The notes under the pieces: generated by a model | Databases searched by the model: none | What the model was told of the DNA's origin: nothing | The model's input: only the letters and a program-made list of their open reading frames with translations | Shown: one piece after another, positions 40,365 through 49,349 of the stretch | How the letters are laid out: the number at the start of each line of letters is the position of its first letter | How positions within the stretch are numbered: the first letter of the stretch is position 1 | Position numbers and translations under genes: made by a program | From: Paenibacillus elgii NBRC 100335 | GTDB lineage: Bacteria; Bacillota; Bacilli; Paenibacillales; NBRC-103111 | NCBI RefSeq assembly: GCF_004000865.1 | Contig: NZ_BIMB01000005.1 | Location: forward strand, 62,001 to 126,000 | Length of the DNA stretch: 64,000 bases | Reading direction: 5' to 3'

Positions 40365-40631
40365 TTAACGGGGCAAGCTTTGCAGCGCCGCGTTCACAAG
40401 CAGGTCGTAGAAATCGTCGTCTTCTTCCAGCCTTTCTTCTACCGCAAGAATGTCCTCTTCCGATCCCGATTCTTTGGAAAAAATCAGGCTGTAGCTCCAA
40501 TCCTTCGCATTTTTGCTGTGCAGCGTAATTTCGTACGGCGCTTCATGCCCTTCATATTGAAACTCGACATGGCCCACGTAGCCGTTTTCTTTGCTGTGCG
40601 TCATCCGGCTTCCCATGATATTTACGTTCAT
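40365..40631 (-). CDS. Small conserved acidic protein, unknown function
   Basis: An 88-residue soluble protein, MNVNIMGSRMTHSKENGYVGHVEFQYEGHEAPYEITLHSKNAKDW onward, with strand-rich N-terminal part and an acidic helix (ILAVEERLEEDDDFYDLLVNAAL). I recognise the type as a Paenibacillus-style conserved hypothetical but no function. An AAAGGGA lies upstream; the ATG at 40616 is an alternative start. It is transcribed alone, between the HemAT-like gene and the PTS leader. Confidence 0.65.
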   Translation of the reverse strand: MNVNIMGSRMTHSKENGYVGHVEFQYEGHEAPYEITLHSKNAKDWSYSLIFSKESGSEEDILAVEERLEEDDDFYDLLVNAALQSLPR

Positions 40632-40703
40632 TCGTCAGCTCATCCCTTTCGGTTTGTCTATAGACATTATCGCCTTTTCCGCCCGTTATGCACCAGCCTT
40701 TTT

Positions 40704-42023
40704 TTACGCTTTATCCCGCAGCGTCTCTGCGGTCGATGCCACCCGACTTACCGCACTGCCTATTTCGCCGATCGTATGTACCAGCCGATCCATCTCGCTG
40801 CCGACCTCTTCCGTCTGATCGATATTCGTCTGCATCGAGTGTACGATTTCGCTGAACACCCTTCGCGCTTCCAGCGCTTCCGTACGGCTGGTTTCCACGA
40901 CTTGACGCACCTCGTGAATCGATCGTACGACCCGGTCGTTGCACTTATCCGATTCGGTGACGATATCCGCAATGCGCGTCAGCGTCTTCTTCGTATCGTC
41001 GGACAATTTGCGCACCTCGTCGGCGACAATCGAGAATCCTCTTCCGTGCTCGCCGGCCCTAGCCGCCTCAATGGCTGCATTCAGAGAAAGCAGATTGGTC
41101 TGCGCCGCAATGTCTTGTACGATCGTAACGATATCCTTGATCTGCGACGACAGCTCGTTCAGCTGCGCGGCGGACTGCTGCATATGATCGGCCCGCTCGT
41201 GAATGACGACGATTTTCGCTTCCAGCGCCTGAATCTGCTCCTGCCCTGTGCCGGCCATCACCTGGCTCGATCTTGACTGCTCCGCCATCGAGGCAAAGGC
41301 TTCTTTCACGTCGCTGCTCGTCGAGATTAATGTCTCGACCACTGCGTTGTTTTCCTGCGTCAGCGCGGCGAGCTCCTCGCTTAACATGCGCAGATCGTTG
41401 CGGTATTTTTCATGCTGCAGCTCCCGCTGGCGCAAATTCTCCTTTTCGTACGCTTCCAGCACGAGCTGCTGCTCGAAGTTGAACAGCTTGGTCAACACCC
41501 GGTTAATCGCCACCATGTCGTCTTTGTACTGAACCTGGCTGACGACAGCGTCGATAAATCCGTTCTGCAGATTTTGGAAAGCGCTTAAATACCACTTTGG
41601 TTCCAGTCCGATCCGCTCATGAATCAGGGCGATTTTCGTTCTCTTTTCTACAAACGCCCGGTCCATTTTGCCATCGAGCAGTTCGGCCAAATGGGTCTTC
41701 ATCGTCCGCGTCAGCCGTTCAACGGTCGAATTGTCACGTATAATCCGGTCCAGCTTGTCCACTTGCAGCACGGCTTTGTAAAACGAATCGACAATCTCGT
41801 CGATCTGTCCCTCGATCATAGGCTTAAACATGGCCAGAATACGCAGATCCTCTTCGGACAAAGCGATCATTTTAAGCTGCGCCTCCAGCTCCGCATCGTT
41901 CACCTTGCAGGTGACCTTAACTGCGTTCAGCTTGTCCTGCTGTAATAACGAAACATGTCCCTCCGGCGCGGCGCCGTCTTTCCCAAACCAACGGGCAATG
42001 GTATGAAACGGACACTTGCTCAT
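40704..42023 (-). CDS. Globin-coupled chemotaxis transducer (HemAT-like oxygen sensor)
   Basis: A 439-residue soluble methyl-accepting protein. The N-terminal 200 residues are a protoglobin sensor: [49 protein letters not shown], with the heme-proximal His in [10 protein letters not shown] coiled linker leads to the signalling hairpin ([47 protein letters not shown]), the conserved CheA/CheW-contact tip. No membrane spans. The frame extends further upstream, but AGGAGGGGG precedes the ATG at 42023 (MSKCPFHTI). The short N-terminal extension with CPFH is unusual. It probably mediates aerotaxis. Confidence 0.9.
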   Translation of the reverse strand: MSKCPFHTIARWFGKDGAAPEGHVSLLQQDKLNAVKVTCKVNDAELEAQLKMIALSEEDLRILAMFKPMIEGQIDEIVDSFYKAVLQVDKLDRIIRDNSTVERLTRTMKTHLAELLDGKMDRAFVEKRTKIALIHERIGLEPKWYLSAFQNLQNGFIDAVVSQVQYKDDMVAINRVLTKLFNFEQQLVLEAYEKENLRQRELQHEKYRNDLRMLSEELAALTQENNAVVETLISTSSDVKEAFASMAEQSRSSQVMAGTGQEQIQALEAKIVVIHERADHMQQSAAQLNELSSQIKDIVTIVQDIAAQTNLLSLNAAIEAARAGEHGRGFSIVADEVRKLSDDTKKTLTRIADIVTESDKCNDRVVRSIHEVRQVVETSRTEALEARRVFSEIVHSMQTNIDQTEEVGSEMDRLVHTIGEIGSAVSRVASTAETLRDKA

Positions 42024-42387
42024 AAAACGGACCCCCTCCTGTTTATCTGTGTCGGTCCCGAACGCACGAAAAAAACCGCAGCGGCGCGCCCGGCTTCTAT
42101 GGTTGGCGTTGAAGTGGCGGAATGTCACAACAGTGGCAACCTGGCGATCGTTCTTCCCGTTCGGGAAGGGCAGACCCATGGCTTTGCGTCCCCGCTTTTC
42201 AGACAGGTATGCCTTATTCCATATACATTTTGTAAATACTCGATCTATTCTACTACAGTTTGTGAGCGTTTTCTAGCACGATTTATTTTTCTTTACCTTC
42301 AGCAGCCCCGAATATAATTTTTTTCGACACATCCTGTAGAATATTGTAAAATGGAAAAGTATAGGACGAATAGGAGGGAAATTCTGT
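42024..42387. other. Intergenic region between divergent HemAT-like and MORN genes
   Basis: This 364-base stretch holds the plus-strand promoter at 42324-42352 and presumably a promoter for the HemAT-like gene that I could not define. No RNA gene, repeat or credible small ORF was seen in it. Confidence 0.5.
42324..42352 (+). promoter_or_regulatory. Sigma-A promoter of the secreted MORN-repeat gene
   Basis: TCGACA (42324-42329), a 17-base spacer and TAAAAT (42347-42352) lie 35 bases before the ATG. Each hexamer matches consensus at five of six positions. AGGAGGG nine bases before the ATG is the ribosome binding site. Confidence 0.6.
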
Positions 42388-43983
42388 ATGAACAAATGGT
42401 ACGCCATGCTGCCGGCCTGTTTGCTGTGGACGGCGCTTGCGGCACCGGGTTTGGCAGGCGCAGCCGATCCGCAGGTGCGCGTGTATCTGGACGGCAAGCC
42501 CATCAAATTCGAAGTTCAGCCCATCTTGGACAATGGAACGACGCTGGTTCAATTCCGGCCGATTTTTGAAAAAATAGGGCTCACGGTCGGCTGGGACGAG
42601 GCTACGCAAACCGTAACCGGCACGAAGGACGACCTCTCCATTAAGCTGGTCATCGACGATACGGACGCTTATATCAACGAGCGGCTGAACGAGCTTGAGC
42701 TTGCGCCCCGGCTGGTTGAGGGCAATACGTTCGTCCCGCTGCGGTTCGTCAGCGAAGCGAGCGGCAAAGAAGTGACATGGGATGGAAAAAGCATGTCGGT
42801 ACATATAAAAAGTCCGGCCGATTCAACAGGGCCCGGGAATTCCGGCGGGACCACAGGCGGCGGCTCCAAGCCCGGCGGTGGAGACTCCGGAACCAAACCG
42901 GGCAGTGGCACCGACACGACCAAGCCCGACAAAGGAGACTATACCTATCCGAATGGAGACAGGTATACCGGCCAGATGGTGAACGGGTATCCCGAAGGAC
43001 GGGGCAAGCTGTACAACCTGGGCGGCAAGCTGCTGTTCGATGGTACGATGTCGAACGGGCTCCCCGGAGACGGTCACCTCAAGAGTTACCACGAGAACGG
43101 CCAGCTGGAATTTGACGGGAATTTAAGAAACGGGGTACGCACCGGCTCCGGCAAGCAGTACACTTCCACAGGCTCACTGCTATTCGACGGCACCTTCTCA
43201 GTCGGCGAGCGGGAAAAAGGAACGCTGTACTACGACAGCGGCGACAAATACACCGGTCCTTTCGATAATGACAAGCCGAGCGGAGCCGGCAAGCTCGTCT
43301 ACAAGAACGGCGACGTATACGAAGGCGATTTCTTCGACGGACGGCGCGAAGGCAAAGGAACCTACACGACGACCAAGGGCGAGAAGCTGGTCGGGGATTT
43401 TAAGAACAACATGATGAACGGCATCATCTCTCATTATGACAAAAAAGGCACCTTGCTGTCCGTCAGCGAATTTTCCAACGACGTCCTGATCCGCAAAGTC
43501 GATATGGGCAACGGTAACACGACGTTGCCGAATACGAATCCTTCGGCGCAGCCGGACAGAGTCAAGCTTGAGAATGAGCGGTACGACAAACTCGTGAATT
43601 CGATCCGGGATAACTACAATCAGAACAAAAAGCAGTTGGAGGACCAAATCGCCCAAATCCGCAAGGATAACCCGGGAACCTACTCCAGCCAGGCGGAATA
43701 TAACAAGGCGCTGAAGGAAGCCGAGACGAAGCAGACGGATATTTCGAATAGGCTGAATTCGTTGGCCGGCGATTATTCCAAGGCGGCGGAAGCAGCCAAG
43801 GCCGAGCTCAACAAGCAGTTGACGAATGTTCAGACGCTGATCACGCAGATCCATGCCAAAGGATCGGCCCAACAGCGGATCGAGGCGCTGAGGGATCAAT
43901 TGAACTTCCTGAGAGACAACTACAACAACGAGTTGAAAAGAGCGAACGACCAGCACCTGGAAATCATCAAGCAGCTGAAGTAA
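42388..43983 (+). CDS. Secreted protein with copper-amine-oxidase-N-like domain and MORN repeats
   Basis: A 531-residue exported protein. A signal peptide ends near GLAGAADPQ. Residues about 28-145 are a stalk-type copper amine oxidase N-terminal domain (VRVYLDGKPIKFEVQPILDNGTTLVQFRPIFEKIGLTVGWD), common on Paenibacillus surface proteins. A Gly/Ser/Thr/Pro linker follows. Residues about 190-370 are MORN and toxin-antitoxin-like MORN_2 repeats (YPNGDRYTGQMVNGYPEGRGKL, ENGQLEFDGNL, YDSGDKYTGPF, YKNGDVYEGDFFDGRREGKG). The last 150 residues form a coiled coil. MORN repeats are usually cytoplasmic, so an extracellular array is notable. No enzymatic motif; a structural or wall-binding role is inferred. 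Confidence 0.85.
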   Translation: MNKWYAMLPACLLWTALAAPGLAGAADPQVRVYLDGKPIKFEVQPILDNGTTLVQFRPIFEKIGLTVGWDEATQTVTGTKDDLSIKLVIDDTDAYINERLNELELAPRLVEGNTFVPLRFVSEASGKEVTWDGKSMSVHIKSPADSTGPGNSGGTTGGGSKPGGGDSGTKPGSGTDTTKPDKGDYTYPNGDRYTGQMVNGYPEGRGKLYNLGGKLLFDGTMSNGLPGDGHLKSYHENGQLEFDGNLRNGVRTGSGKQYTSTGSLLFDGTFSVGEREKGTLYYDSGDKYTGPFDNDKPSGAGKLVYKNGDVYEGDFFDGRREGKGTYTTTKGEKLVGDFKNNMMNGIISHYDKKGTLLSVSEFSNDVLIRKVDMGNGNTTLPNTNPSAQPDRVKLENERYDKLVNSIRDNYNQNKKQLEDQIAQIRKDNPGTYSSQAEYNKALKEAETKQTDISNRLNSLAGDYSKAAEAAKAELNKQLTNVQTLITQIHAKGSAQQRIEALRDQLNFLRDNYNNELKRANDQHLEIIKQLK

Positions 43984-44019
43984 TGATGATCCGCTGTTCG
44001 TTATAACTTACAAAAGTAC

Positions 44020-44057
44020 AAAAAGGCCTGCATCGTTGCTGATGCAGGCTTCTTTTC
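44020..44057. terminator. Bidirectional terminator between MORN and permease genes
   Basis: GCCTGCATC and GATGCAGGC form a nine-base stem with a six-base loop. TTCTTTT follows on the plus strand and CTTTTTG on the minus strand, so both converging transcripts can end here. Confidence 0.85.
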
Positions 44058-44071
44058 GCACGTCCTCGTGC

Positions 44072-44947
44072 TTACCCCTTGACGGAGCCGCTAGTCATAC
44101 CGGCGATGAACGACTTGTTCATCAGGAAGTAAACGACCAGAATCGGGAGCATCGATACCATCGAGCCGGACAGCATCAAGTGCCATTCCGCAGCAGCATT
44201 GGCGGAGTACTTCAGTGAGATGACGCCGACCGTCAGCGGCCGCAAGTCGGGATTCGTCATCGTAAAAATAAGCGGGAGCACGTATTGGTTCCACGACTCG
44301 CGGAACGTGAACAGCCCGACGACTCCCAGCCCCGGCGTAAGCAGCGGCAAAATAATGCGCCAATAGATTCCGAAAAATCCGCAGCCGTCGATCGTCGCAG
44401 CCTCATCCAAGTCTTTCGGAATGGAGCGTACGAACCGCTCAAGCAGAAAAATATTAAAGGACAAATGCGTGCCGACGAAGATCAGCACAATGCTCCACAG
44501 CGACTTGTGCAAATGCACCTCACGCATCATGTCGTAGAGCGGACGGTACGTAATGGCCCCGATCGTGATGAACATCGTGACCGCAAGGACGGCCATGATG
44601 AGGCCGCGTCCCGGAAACATCCGCCGTCCGAGCGCATAAGCCCCCATCGAGCAGACGATGATATTGATAACCGTGGACGCGATAGAGATAAACAAGCTGT
44701 TCCACGTATATTTCGCGAAGTTGGCCCGCTCCCACGCCTCGGCGTAGTTTTTCCAATGCCATTCCTTCGGCCAGATGCTCGTGCTGTTCAGCAGCTCGAA
44801 ATTCGACTTAAACGAGCCGAATAGCGTAAAGACGACCGGATACAATATCGCGATGACGATGCTCAGCAGAAAAATCCAGACGATCGTCCAGGCCAGCAGC
44901 GGGCCGACGCGTACGGAAGCGCCCTTTTTGGCGGCGATTGTGCTCAT
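44072..44947 (-). CDS. Carbohydrate ABC transporter permease (MalG/LplC-like)
   Basis: A 291-residue permease with six hydrophobic segments and the EAA loop LDEAATIDGCGFFGIYWRIILPLLTPG. It ends FLMNKSFIAGMTSGSVKG, the typical closing segment of MalG-type proteins. AAGGAGGAACC precedes the ATG. It is the last gene of a three-gene importer (binding protein, permease, permease) whose ATPase is encoded elsewhere. The sugar is unknown; the adjacent two-component system suggests an oligosaccharide sensed outside the cell. Confidence 0.92.
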   Translation of the reverse strand: MSTIAAKKGASVRVGPLLAWTIVWIFLLSIVIAILYPVVFTLFGSFKSNFELLNSTSIWPKEWHWKNYAEAWERANFAKYTWNSLFISIASTVINIIVCSMGAYALGRRMFPGRGLIMAVLAVTMFITIGAITYRPLYDMMREVHLHKSLWSIVLIFVGTHLSFNIFLLERFVRSIPKDLDEAATIDGCGFFGIYWRIILPLLTPGLGVVGLFTFRESWNQYVLPLIFTMTNPDLRPLTVGVISLKYSANAAAEWHLMLSGSMVSMLPILVVYFLMNKSFIAGMTSGSVKG

Positions 44948-44965
44948 GATACGGTTCCTCCTTCC

Positions 44966-45874
44966 TTAATGCGCCTGACTCGATTTGCGCGAGATATATA
45001 AGTAAGCCGACGTAAGCAGACCGACGATCAGCGCGGAGACGAAGCCTACGGCAGCGCCGTAGCCGTACTGCTGCACGACCGCATCGCCCTCGGACACCGG
45101 GAAGAACAGCTTGTAGATGTACAAATACATGACTTCCGTTTTGCCGCCGGGACCTCCGGCCGTCAAGACCATGATGCTTTCGTAGCTCTTGAGGGTGTTG
45201 ACGATCGCCAGCATGACGATGATCTGCATAACCGGCCCGAGGAGCGGAATTGTGACGTACCAGAACTGCTGAACCTTGTTGGCGCCGTCGATGGCCGCGC
45301 TTTCGTACAAATCGTTCGAGATGCCCTGCAGGCCCGCAAGAAACAGCACCATGTAGTTCCCGACCGCGCCCCAGATCGCCACGAGAATGGCGGTGAACAT
45401 CGAGTACTTGACGCCGAGCCATTCGATCGGTTGATCGATTAATCCAATCGATAGAAGCATTTTGTTAATAATCCCGTTGTACGAGTTGAACATCAGGTAG
45501 AAGACGAGCGAGATGACGGCCGTACTGATGATGGTCGGCATGAAAATGATGGCGCGCATCGTATTTTTGCCGAATAGCTTGTTGTTCAGGATAAAAGCTA
45601 AAATAAGAGAAAGCGGCAAAGTAATGACCAGCTTCCCGGCCGTAAACACCAGCGTGTTCCAGACCGAATGCCAGTACTGCGAGTCGCGCGTGAACAGCCG
45701 GACAAAGTTTTCGAGCCCGATGAAGGTCGCATCCGAGAAGCCGTCGTAGTCATAGAACATATATTTGAAGGCCCATGCCAGAGGATAGATGGCAAACAGC
45801 AGTAGGAGAACGACCGTTGGCAGAACCATGACGTAAGGTCCCGTATATTCCTTCAATCTTTTTTTGAGCGGCAC
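44966..45874 (-). CDS. Carbohydrate ABC transporter permease (MalF/LplB-like)
   Basis: A 302-residue permease with six spans and the EAA loop LYESAAIDGANKVQQFWYVTIPLLGP. The open frame extends upstream to 45952, but AAGGAG before the GTG at 45874 and the typical start (PLKKRLKEYTGPYVMVLPTVVLLLLFAIYP) fix this start. The upstream extension would translate the attenuator hairpin. It is 18 bases from the MalG-like gene. Confidence 0.9.
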   Translation of the reverse strand: MPLKKRLKEYTGPYVMVLPTVVLLLLFAIYPLAWAFKYMFYDYDGFSDATFIGLENFVRLFTRDSQYWHSVWNTLVFTAGKLVITLPLSLILAFILNNKLFGKNTMRAIIFMPTIISTAVISLVFYLMFNSYNGIINKMLLSIGLIDQPIEWLGVKYSMFTAILVAIWGAVGNYMVLFLAGLQGISNDLYESAAIDGANKVQQFWYVTIPLLGPVMQIIVMLAIVNTLKSYESIMVLTAGGPGGKTEVMYLYIYKLFFPVSEGDAVVQQYGYGAAVGFVSALIVGLLTSAYLYISRKSSQAH

Positions 45875-45907
45875 GCAAATCAGCTCCTTCCAAAGGCGAT
45901 TTTTGGC

Positions 45908-45957
45908 AAAAAGAGAGCAGGCGACTCCCGGATATCCATATAGGAGAGCCACCTGCT
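45908..45957 (-). terminator. Attenuating hairpin between binding-protein and permease genes
   Basis: On the minus strand AGCAGGTGGCTCTC pairs imperfectly with GAGTCGCCTGCT, followed by CTCTTTTTGCC. A partial terminator here would give more binding protein than permease, the usual stoichiometry. Confidence 0.65.
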
Positions 45958-45984
45958 GCCCGGTCGTTTATGCAAACGAGAACT

Positions 45985-47361
45985 TTATTTTTTAATTTGG
46001 CTACGCGGGTCGAAATTGGGTTCGACGATCCGCTTCGCGTTGCCGGCCTTTTCTTCGTTGTTCAAGCCGTCGTTGTAACGCTTATTCAGATCTTCGATCC
46101 CTTTGTCAAGCGGCGTCAGGCCGAGAATCGTCTCGGAGATGACGTTCTGCCACGGCTTGCCTTCAATTTTGTGTACGGGATAGGCCGGCCACATGACATC
46201 GTCCTTCGGCGCGAATTCCTTGAAGTTTTTGAGCGTCGGCTCTTTCGCTTTACCGAGGACGCTAGGCACGACGCTGATGCCTTTGCCCTGCTCGTAGTAA
46301 GGAACAAGCACGTCGTCGCTGTAGAGGAAGTTCAGCAGCTCCCAAGCTTCTTTTTTGTACTTGCTTTTCCCGGACATATACAGCCAGGATGCGCCACCGT
46401 TGATATAGTTCGCGCCCTTCGGCGCTCCGCCATCGAGTGTTGGCACCTGCGCTACGCCCCAGTTGACTTTGGTCGGGAACTGGGTATCGTACACGCCCGG
46501 CTCGGCGGACAGCGAGAAGTACATGCCGATTTTGCCTGCCGCAAACTGGTTGCGCAGCGGGTCGATGTCCAGCGATTCGTAGCCCGGAAGAATGCTTTTG
46601 TTATCGACGATTTGCTTCAGCGCTTGGACATAAGGCTTCAGCACTTCGAAATCATACTTTCCGTTTTTCCAGTCGTAGTAATCTTTGCCGTCCAGACGAA
46701 CCATCGGCAGCAGTCCGCGTTCGAAGGCCGCAGCAGGCGTTTTCATGTTTAATGCGAAGCCGTATACGTTGTCCGCTTTGCCGGCTTCGGTAATTTTCTT
46801 CGCATAGTCCACAAGCTCCGCCATCGACTTCGGCGGCTCGCTCAGGCCGGCTTTGGCGAACAGGTCTTTGTTATAAACCAGCCGCCAGGTTGTGCCGTAG
46901 TTCGGAAGGCTGTAGGTTTTGCCGTCCAGCGAGTTTTGCCGGTCGACCTTCAGCAGGTTGTCGCCAAAGCGGGACTTTACTTCCGGCGTCAAGAACTCGT
47001 CGAGCGGTTGAATCGCTTTCATTTTGACCAAATCTTCTAACTTGAGCTTCATTTTGGCGTTGAAAATGTCCGGCGCCTCGTCCGCTTGAATCGCTGTTTG
47101 CAGTGCTTGCTCGTAGTTGTCCGTCATGATCTGGGATTCGACTTCGATCTTGCCTTTAAACTTCTGATTGAATTCTTCCAGCTTCGTTTTCATCAAATCG
47201 GCGTCATGCCGCGCATTGGTCCAAAATTTCAGCTTGACCGGTTGGCCGCTTGCGCCGCCGCTTTCGGAGCCGGTTTTCGTTTGTTCGCCGCCGCATCCTG
47301 CCAGCGCCGATGAAGCTAATGCCATCGCCAATCCGAGCTTTACATAGCCTTTTGTATTCAC
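45985..47361 (-). CDS. Extracellular sugar-binding lipoprotein of the ABC importer
   Basis: A 458-residue solute-binding protein. The signal peptide ends in SSALAGCGGEQ, a lipobox. The mature part is a family-1 binding fold (VKLKFWTNARHDADLMKTKLEEFNQKFKGKIEVESQIM) with APDIFNAKMK and YKKEAWELLNFLYSDD. It starts with GTG behind GGGGAGG. It is the first gene of the importer operon, and the two-component system upstream, separated by the repeat element at 47496-47703, probably controls it. The ligand is unknown. Confidence 0.92.
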   Translation of the reverse strand: MNTKGYVKLGLAMALASSALAGCGGEQTKTGSESGGASGQPVKLKFWTNARHDADLMKTKLEEFNQKFKGKIEVESQIMTDNYEQALQTAIQADEAPDIFNAKMKLKLEDLVKMKAIQPLDEFLTPEVKSRFGDNLLKVDRQNSLDGKTYSLPNYGTTWRLVYNKDLFAKAGLSEPPKSMAELVDYAKKITEAGKADNVYGFALNMKTPAAAFERGLLPMVRLDGKDYYDWKNGKYDFEVLKPYVQALKQIVDNKSILPGYESLDIDPLRNQFAAGKIGMYFSLSAEPGVYDTQFPTKVNWGVAQVPTLDGGAPKGANYINGGASWLYMSGKSKYKKEAWELLNFLYSDDVLVPYYEQGKGISVVPSVLGKAKEPTLKNFKEFAPKDDVMWPAYPVHKIEGKPWQNVISETILGLTPLDKGIEDLNKRYNDGLNNEEKAGNAKRIVEPNFDPRSQIKK

Positions 47362-47471
47362 GGACTTCGTCCTCCCCTATAAGATTCTCTGCGTATACGT
47401 GAGTTGATCTTCCTATTTCCAAGTATAGCGAACCGTGTCGAATTTCCTAGGGAGGGAATTTTCATGAGCGA

Positions 47472-47491
47472 GGGGGAGGATTTACTCCTCC
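47472..47491. repeat. 20-base direct repeat flanking MITE-like copy B (left)
   Basis: GGGGGAGGATTTACTCCTCC is identical to 47705-47724 on the other side of the repeat element. The right copy contains the stop codon of the response-regulator gene, so the left one is probably the duplicate made when the element arrived. Confidence 0.7.
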
Positions 47492-47495
47492 TTGA

Positions 47496-47703
47496 GCTGT
47501 TGAGAAAGTAGTCGGGGGCACTACAGGTAATACGAGGGGGTGGGGTATCTACTTCCGGTCGCTGTTGTCAGCGGGAAACTTTGATTAAAGCCGCTTGACA
47601 GCGGATATTTCCCGCAGACAAAGGCGAACGCTTTCGCTCCTCCAGTAGATACCCCACCTCCGTATGTTCCCCTGTATTAGCAAAAACCACTTTCTCAACA
47701 CTC
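47496..47703 (-). repeat. Dispersed MITE-like repeat, copy B (complete, with terminal inverted repeats)
   Basis: The ends TGTTGAGAAAGTAGT (47499-47513) and ACCACTTTCTCAACA (47686-47700) are inverted repeats with one mismatch. Inside, GTGGGGTATCTACT and AGTAGATACCCCAC form a second perfect inverted pair, and further nested repeats surround the centre, so the whole element can fold into a hairpin of about 200 bases. It aligns end to end with copy A at 32329-32497 in opposite orientation. It codes for no protein. It separates the two-component genes from the binding-protein gene. No transposase is present, which is why MITE is the best label. Confidence 0.75.
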
Positions 47704-47704
47704 C

Positions 47705-47724
47705 GGGGGAGGATTTACTCCTCC
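47705..47724. repeat. 20-base direct repeat flanking MITE-like copy B (right)
   Basis: Identical to 47472-47491. It overlaps the TAA stop of the response regulator gene at 47715-47717. Confidence 0.7.
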
Positions 47725-49349
47725 CCCGTCGAGGTGCCGAGCCGCTGCTCGCGGTACTCGGACGGCGTGATGCCGTTCTTTTTCTTGAAAATTTCGCGGA
47801 AATATTTGCGGTCATGGTAGCCGAGCCGCTCGGCAATCTCATAGATGGGAATGGCGGCGTCCTCCAGCCAGTCTTTGGCTTGGGCCAGCTTCAGATCGGT
47901 GACGTATTCCACGAAGGAGATTCCCGTCTCCCGTTTAAACAAGCCGCTGAAGTAGTTGGGGCTGACGCCGACATAATCCGCTACCGCCGACAACCCGATC
48001 GGGTGCAGCAGATTCTGCTCGATGAACGTCTTCGCTTCGCCGACAATCGATTTGGAGCCCGCTTGGACGAACTGCTTGACCTGCAGCGCCGCTTGATGGA
48101 ACCAGAGCGGAATATGCTCCTTCAGCTCGCTCAGCTTCGCGCGGTTGCACAGCTCAAACCACGCCTCGGGCAGCGGGCTGCGTTCCCCTTCCGCCATCCC
48201 CAGATCGTGTAGAAGCCGGTTCAGTGCAGTGACAAGCTGAATACAGGAGAAGCGGAAGTCGGCCGGCTTGCCCTCCTCCCCTTCAAGCGCACGGAAGAAG
48301 GAAGCCCCCGCCTCCTGGGCCGATTCCGCCTGGCCCCGCCTAACGAGCGTCAGCAGCTCCTGCTCCTGAAGCGCCGGGTAACCGGTCCGCTTCATCCGGA
48401 ACGGGATCAAGTCCTCCACGTGTACCACCTGGTTGTTCCCGAAAAAATACACATGCTCGATCGCCTCGCAGGCTTCCCGGTATGCGCCGGGCAGCTCGCG
48501 CAGCTCCGGACATAACGAGCTGATGCCGATCGTTACCGTGAGGCCCGAATGCTTCTCTACCGAAGTGCGGCACCAGTCCGCAAATTTCAGCAGCTGTTCC
48601 TTGACCTCTTTGGCCGGATCGGCCGGGTCGTAATTGACGAGCATTGCCAGCAGACCCCACTCGGCATAGAAAGCGATGCCTGTCCCCCACGAGGACAAGC
48701 AGTCGCCGACAATGTTCTCGACGATAAAACGGCTGAGCTCGACTTCCTCCACGGGCTTATGCGAAATTTCATCGAAGCGATCGATCGCAGCAGCTAGCAG
48801 CGCGAAATTCGATGGCTTAAGCGGAATTTCTGCAAAATCCCATTTATCCCGCAAGCGTACCTGCCGCTCGTCCCGAAACCGGATCATCTCATTCAAATAT
48901 TGCTGCCGCAGAGCCGGCAGGCTGCGTCGGATCGTTTGCTGAAACTTCACCCGCTGCGCGTCCCGCTCCTGCTCCTTGCGAAGCTCGCCGAGCAGCTTGG
49001 CGATAATCCCGGTCATTTCTTTAATGTCAACCGGCTTCAATACGTAGTTCGAAGCGCCGAGCGCCAGCGCTTTCTTGGCGTAGTCGAATTCCTCGTAGCC
49101 GCTAAGTACGACGAAACGGACAGCCCGTTCGAAGCGTGCCCTGATGTGCTCCATGAGCTCGATGCCGTTCATATTCGGCATCTTGATATCCGTCACGATG
49201 AGATCGGCCGGATCGCTTGCATAACGGAGCAGTGCTTCCTTGCCATCAAGCGCGATCTCGACCTGCGACACGCCGAGCGTCTCCCAAGGAATATGCTTGC
49301 GGATGCCTTGCACGACGCTCTCCTTATCGTCCACCAGCAGTACTTTCAT
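47715..49349 (-). CDS. Response regulator with AraC-type DNA-binding domain (YesN-like)
   Basis: A 544-residue regulator. The receiver domain has VLLVDDKE and phosphoacceptor Asp54 in LIVTDIKMPNMNG, with Lys in YVLKPVD. A long helical middle region follows, and the last 100 residues are an AraC double helix-turn-helix (LSAVADYVGVSPNYFSGLFKRETGISFVEYVTDLKLAQAKDWLEDAAIPIYEIAERLGYHDRKYFREIFKKKNGITPSEYR). GGAGGAGG precedes the ATG at 49349. It overlaps its kinase gene by 26 bases. It most likely activates the importer genes at 44072-47361. Confidence 0.93.
   Translation of the reverse strand: MKVLLVDDKESVVQGIRKHIPWETLGVSQVEIALDGKEALLRYASDPADLIVTDIKMPNMNGIELMEHIRARFERAVRFVVLSGYEEFDYAKKALALGASNYVLKPVDIKEMTGIIAKLLGELRKEQERDAQRVKFQQTIRRSLPALRQQYLNEMIRFRDERQVRLRDKWDFAEIPLKPSNFALLAAAIDRFDEISHKPVEEVELSRFIVENIVGDCLSSWGTGIAFYAEWGLLAMLVNYDPADPAKEVKEQLLKFADWCRTSVEKHSGLTVTIGISSLCPELRELPGAYREACEAIEHVYFFGNNQVVHVEDLIPFRMKRTGYPALQEQELLTLVRRGQAESAQEAGASFFRALEGEEGKPADFRFSCIQLVTALNRLLHDLGMAEGERSPLPEAWFELCNRAKLSELKEHIPLWFHQAALQVKQFVQAGSKSIVGEAKTFIEQNLLHPIGLSAVADYVGVSPNYFSGLFKRETGISFVEYVTDLKLAQAKDWLEDAAIPIYEIAERLGYHDRKYFREIFKKKNGITPSEYREQRLGTSTGEE

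Noticed and set aside
47585-47842. 85-codon frame ending ESVRLCLREISAVKRL
   Set aside because: Same repeat-derived frame, overlapping the 3' end of the response-regulator gene.
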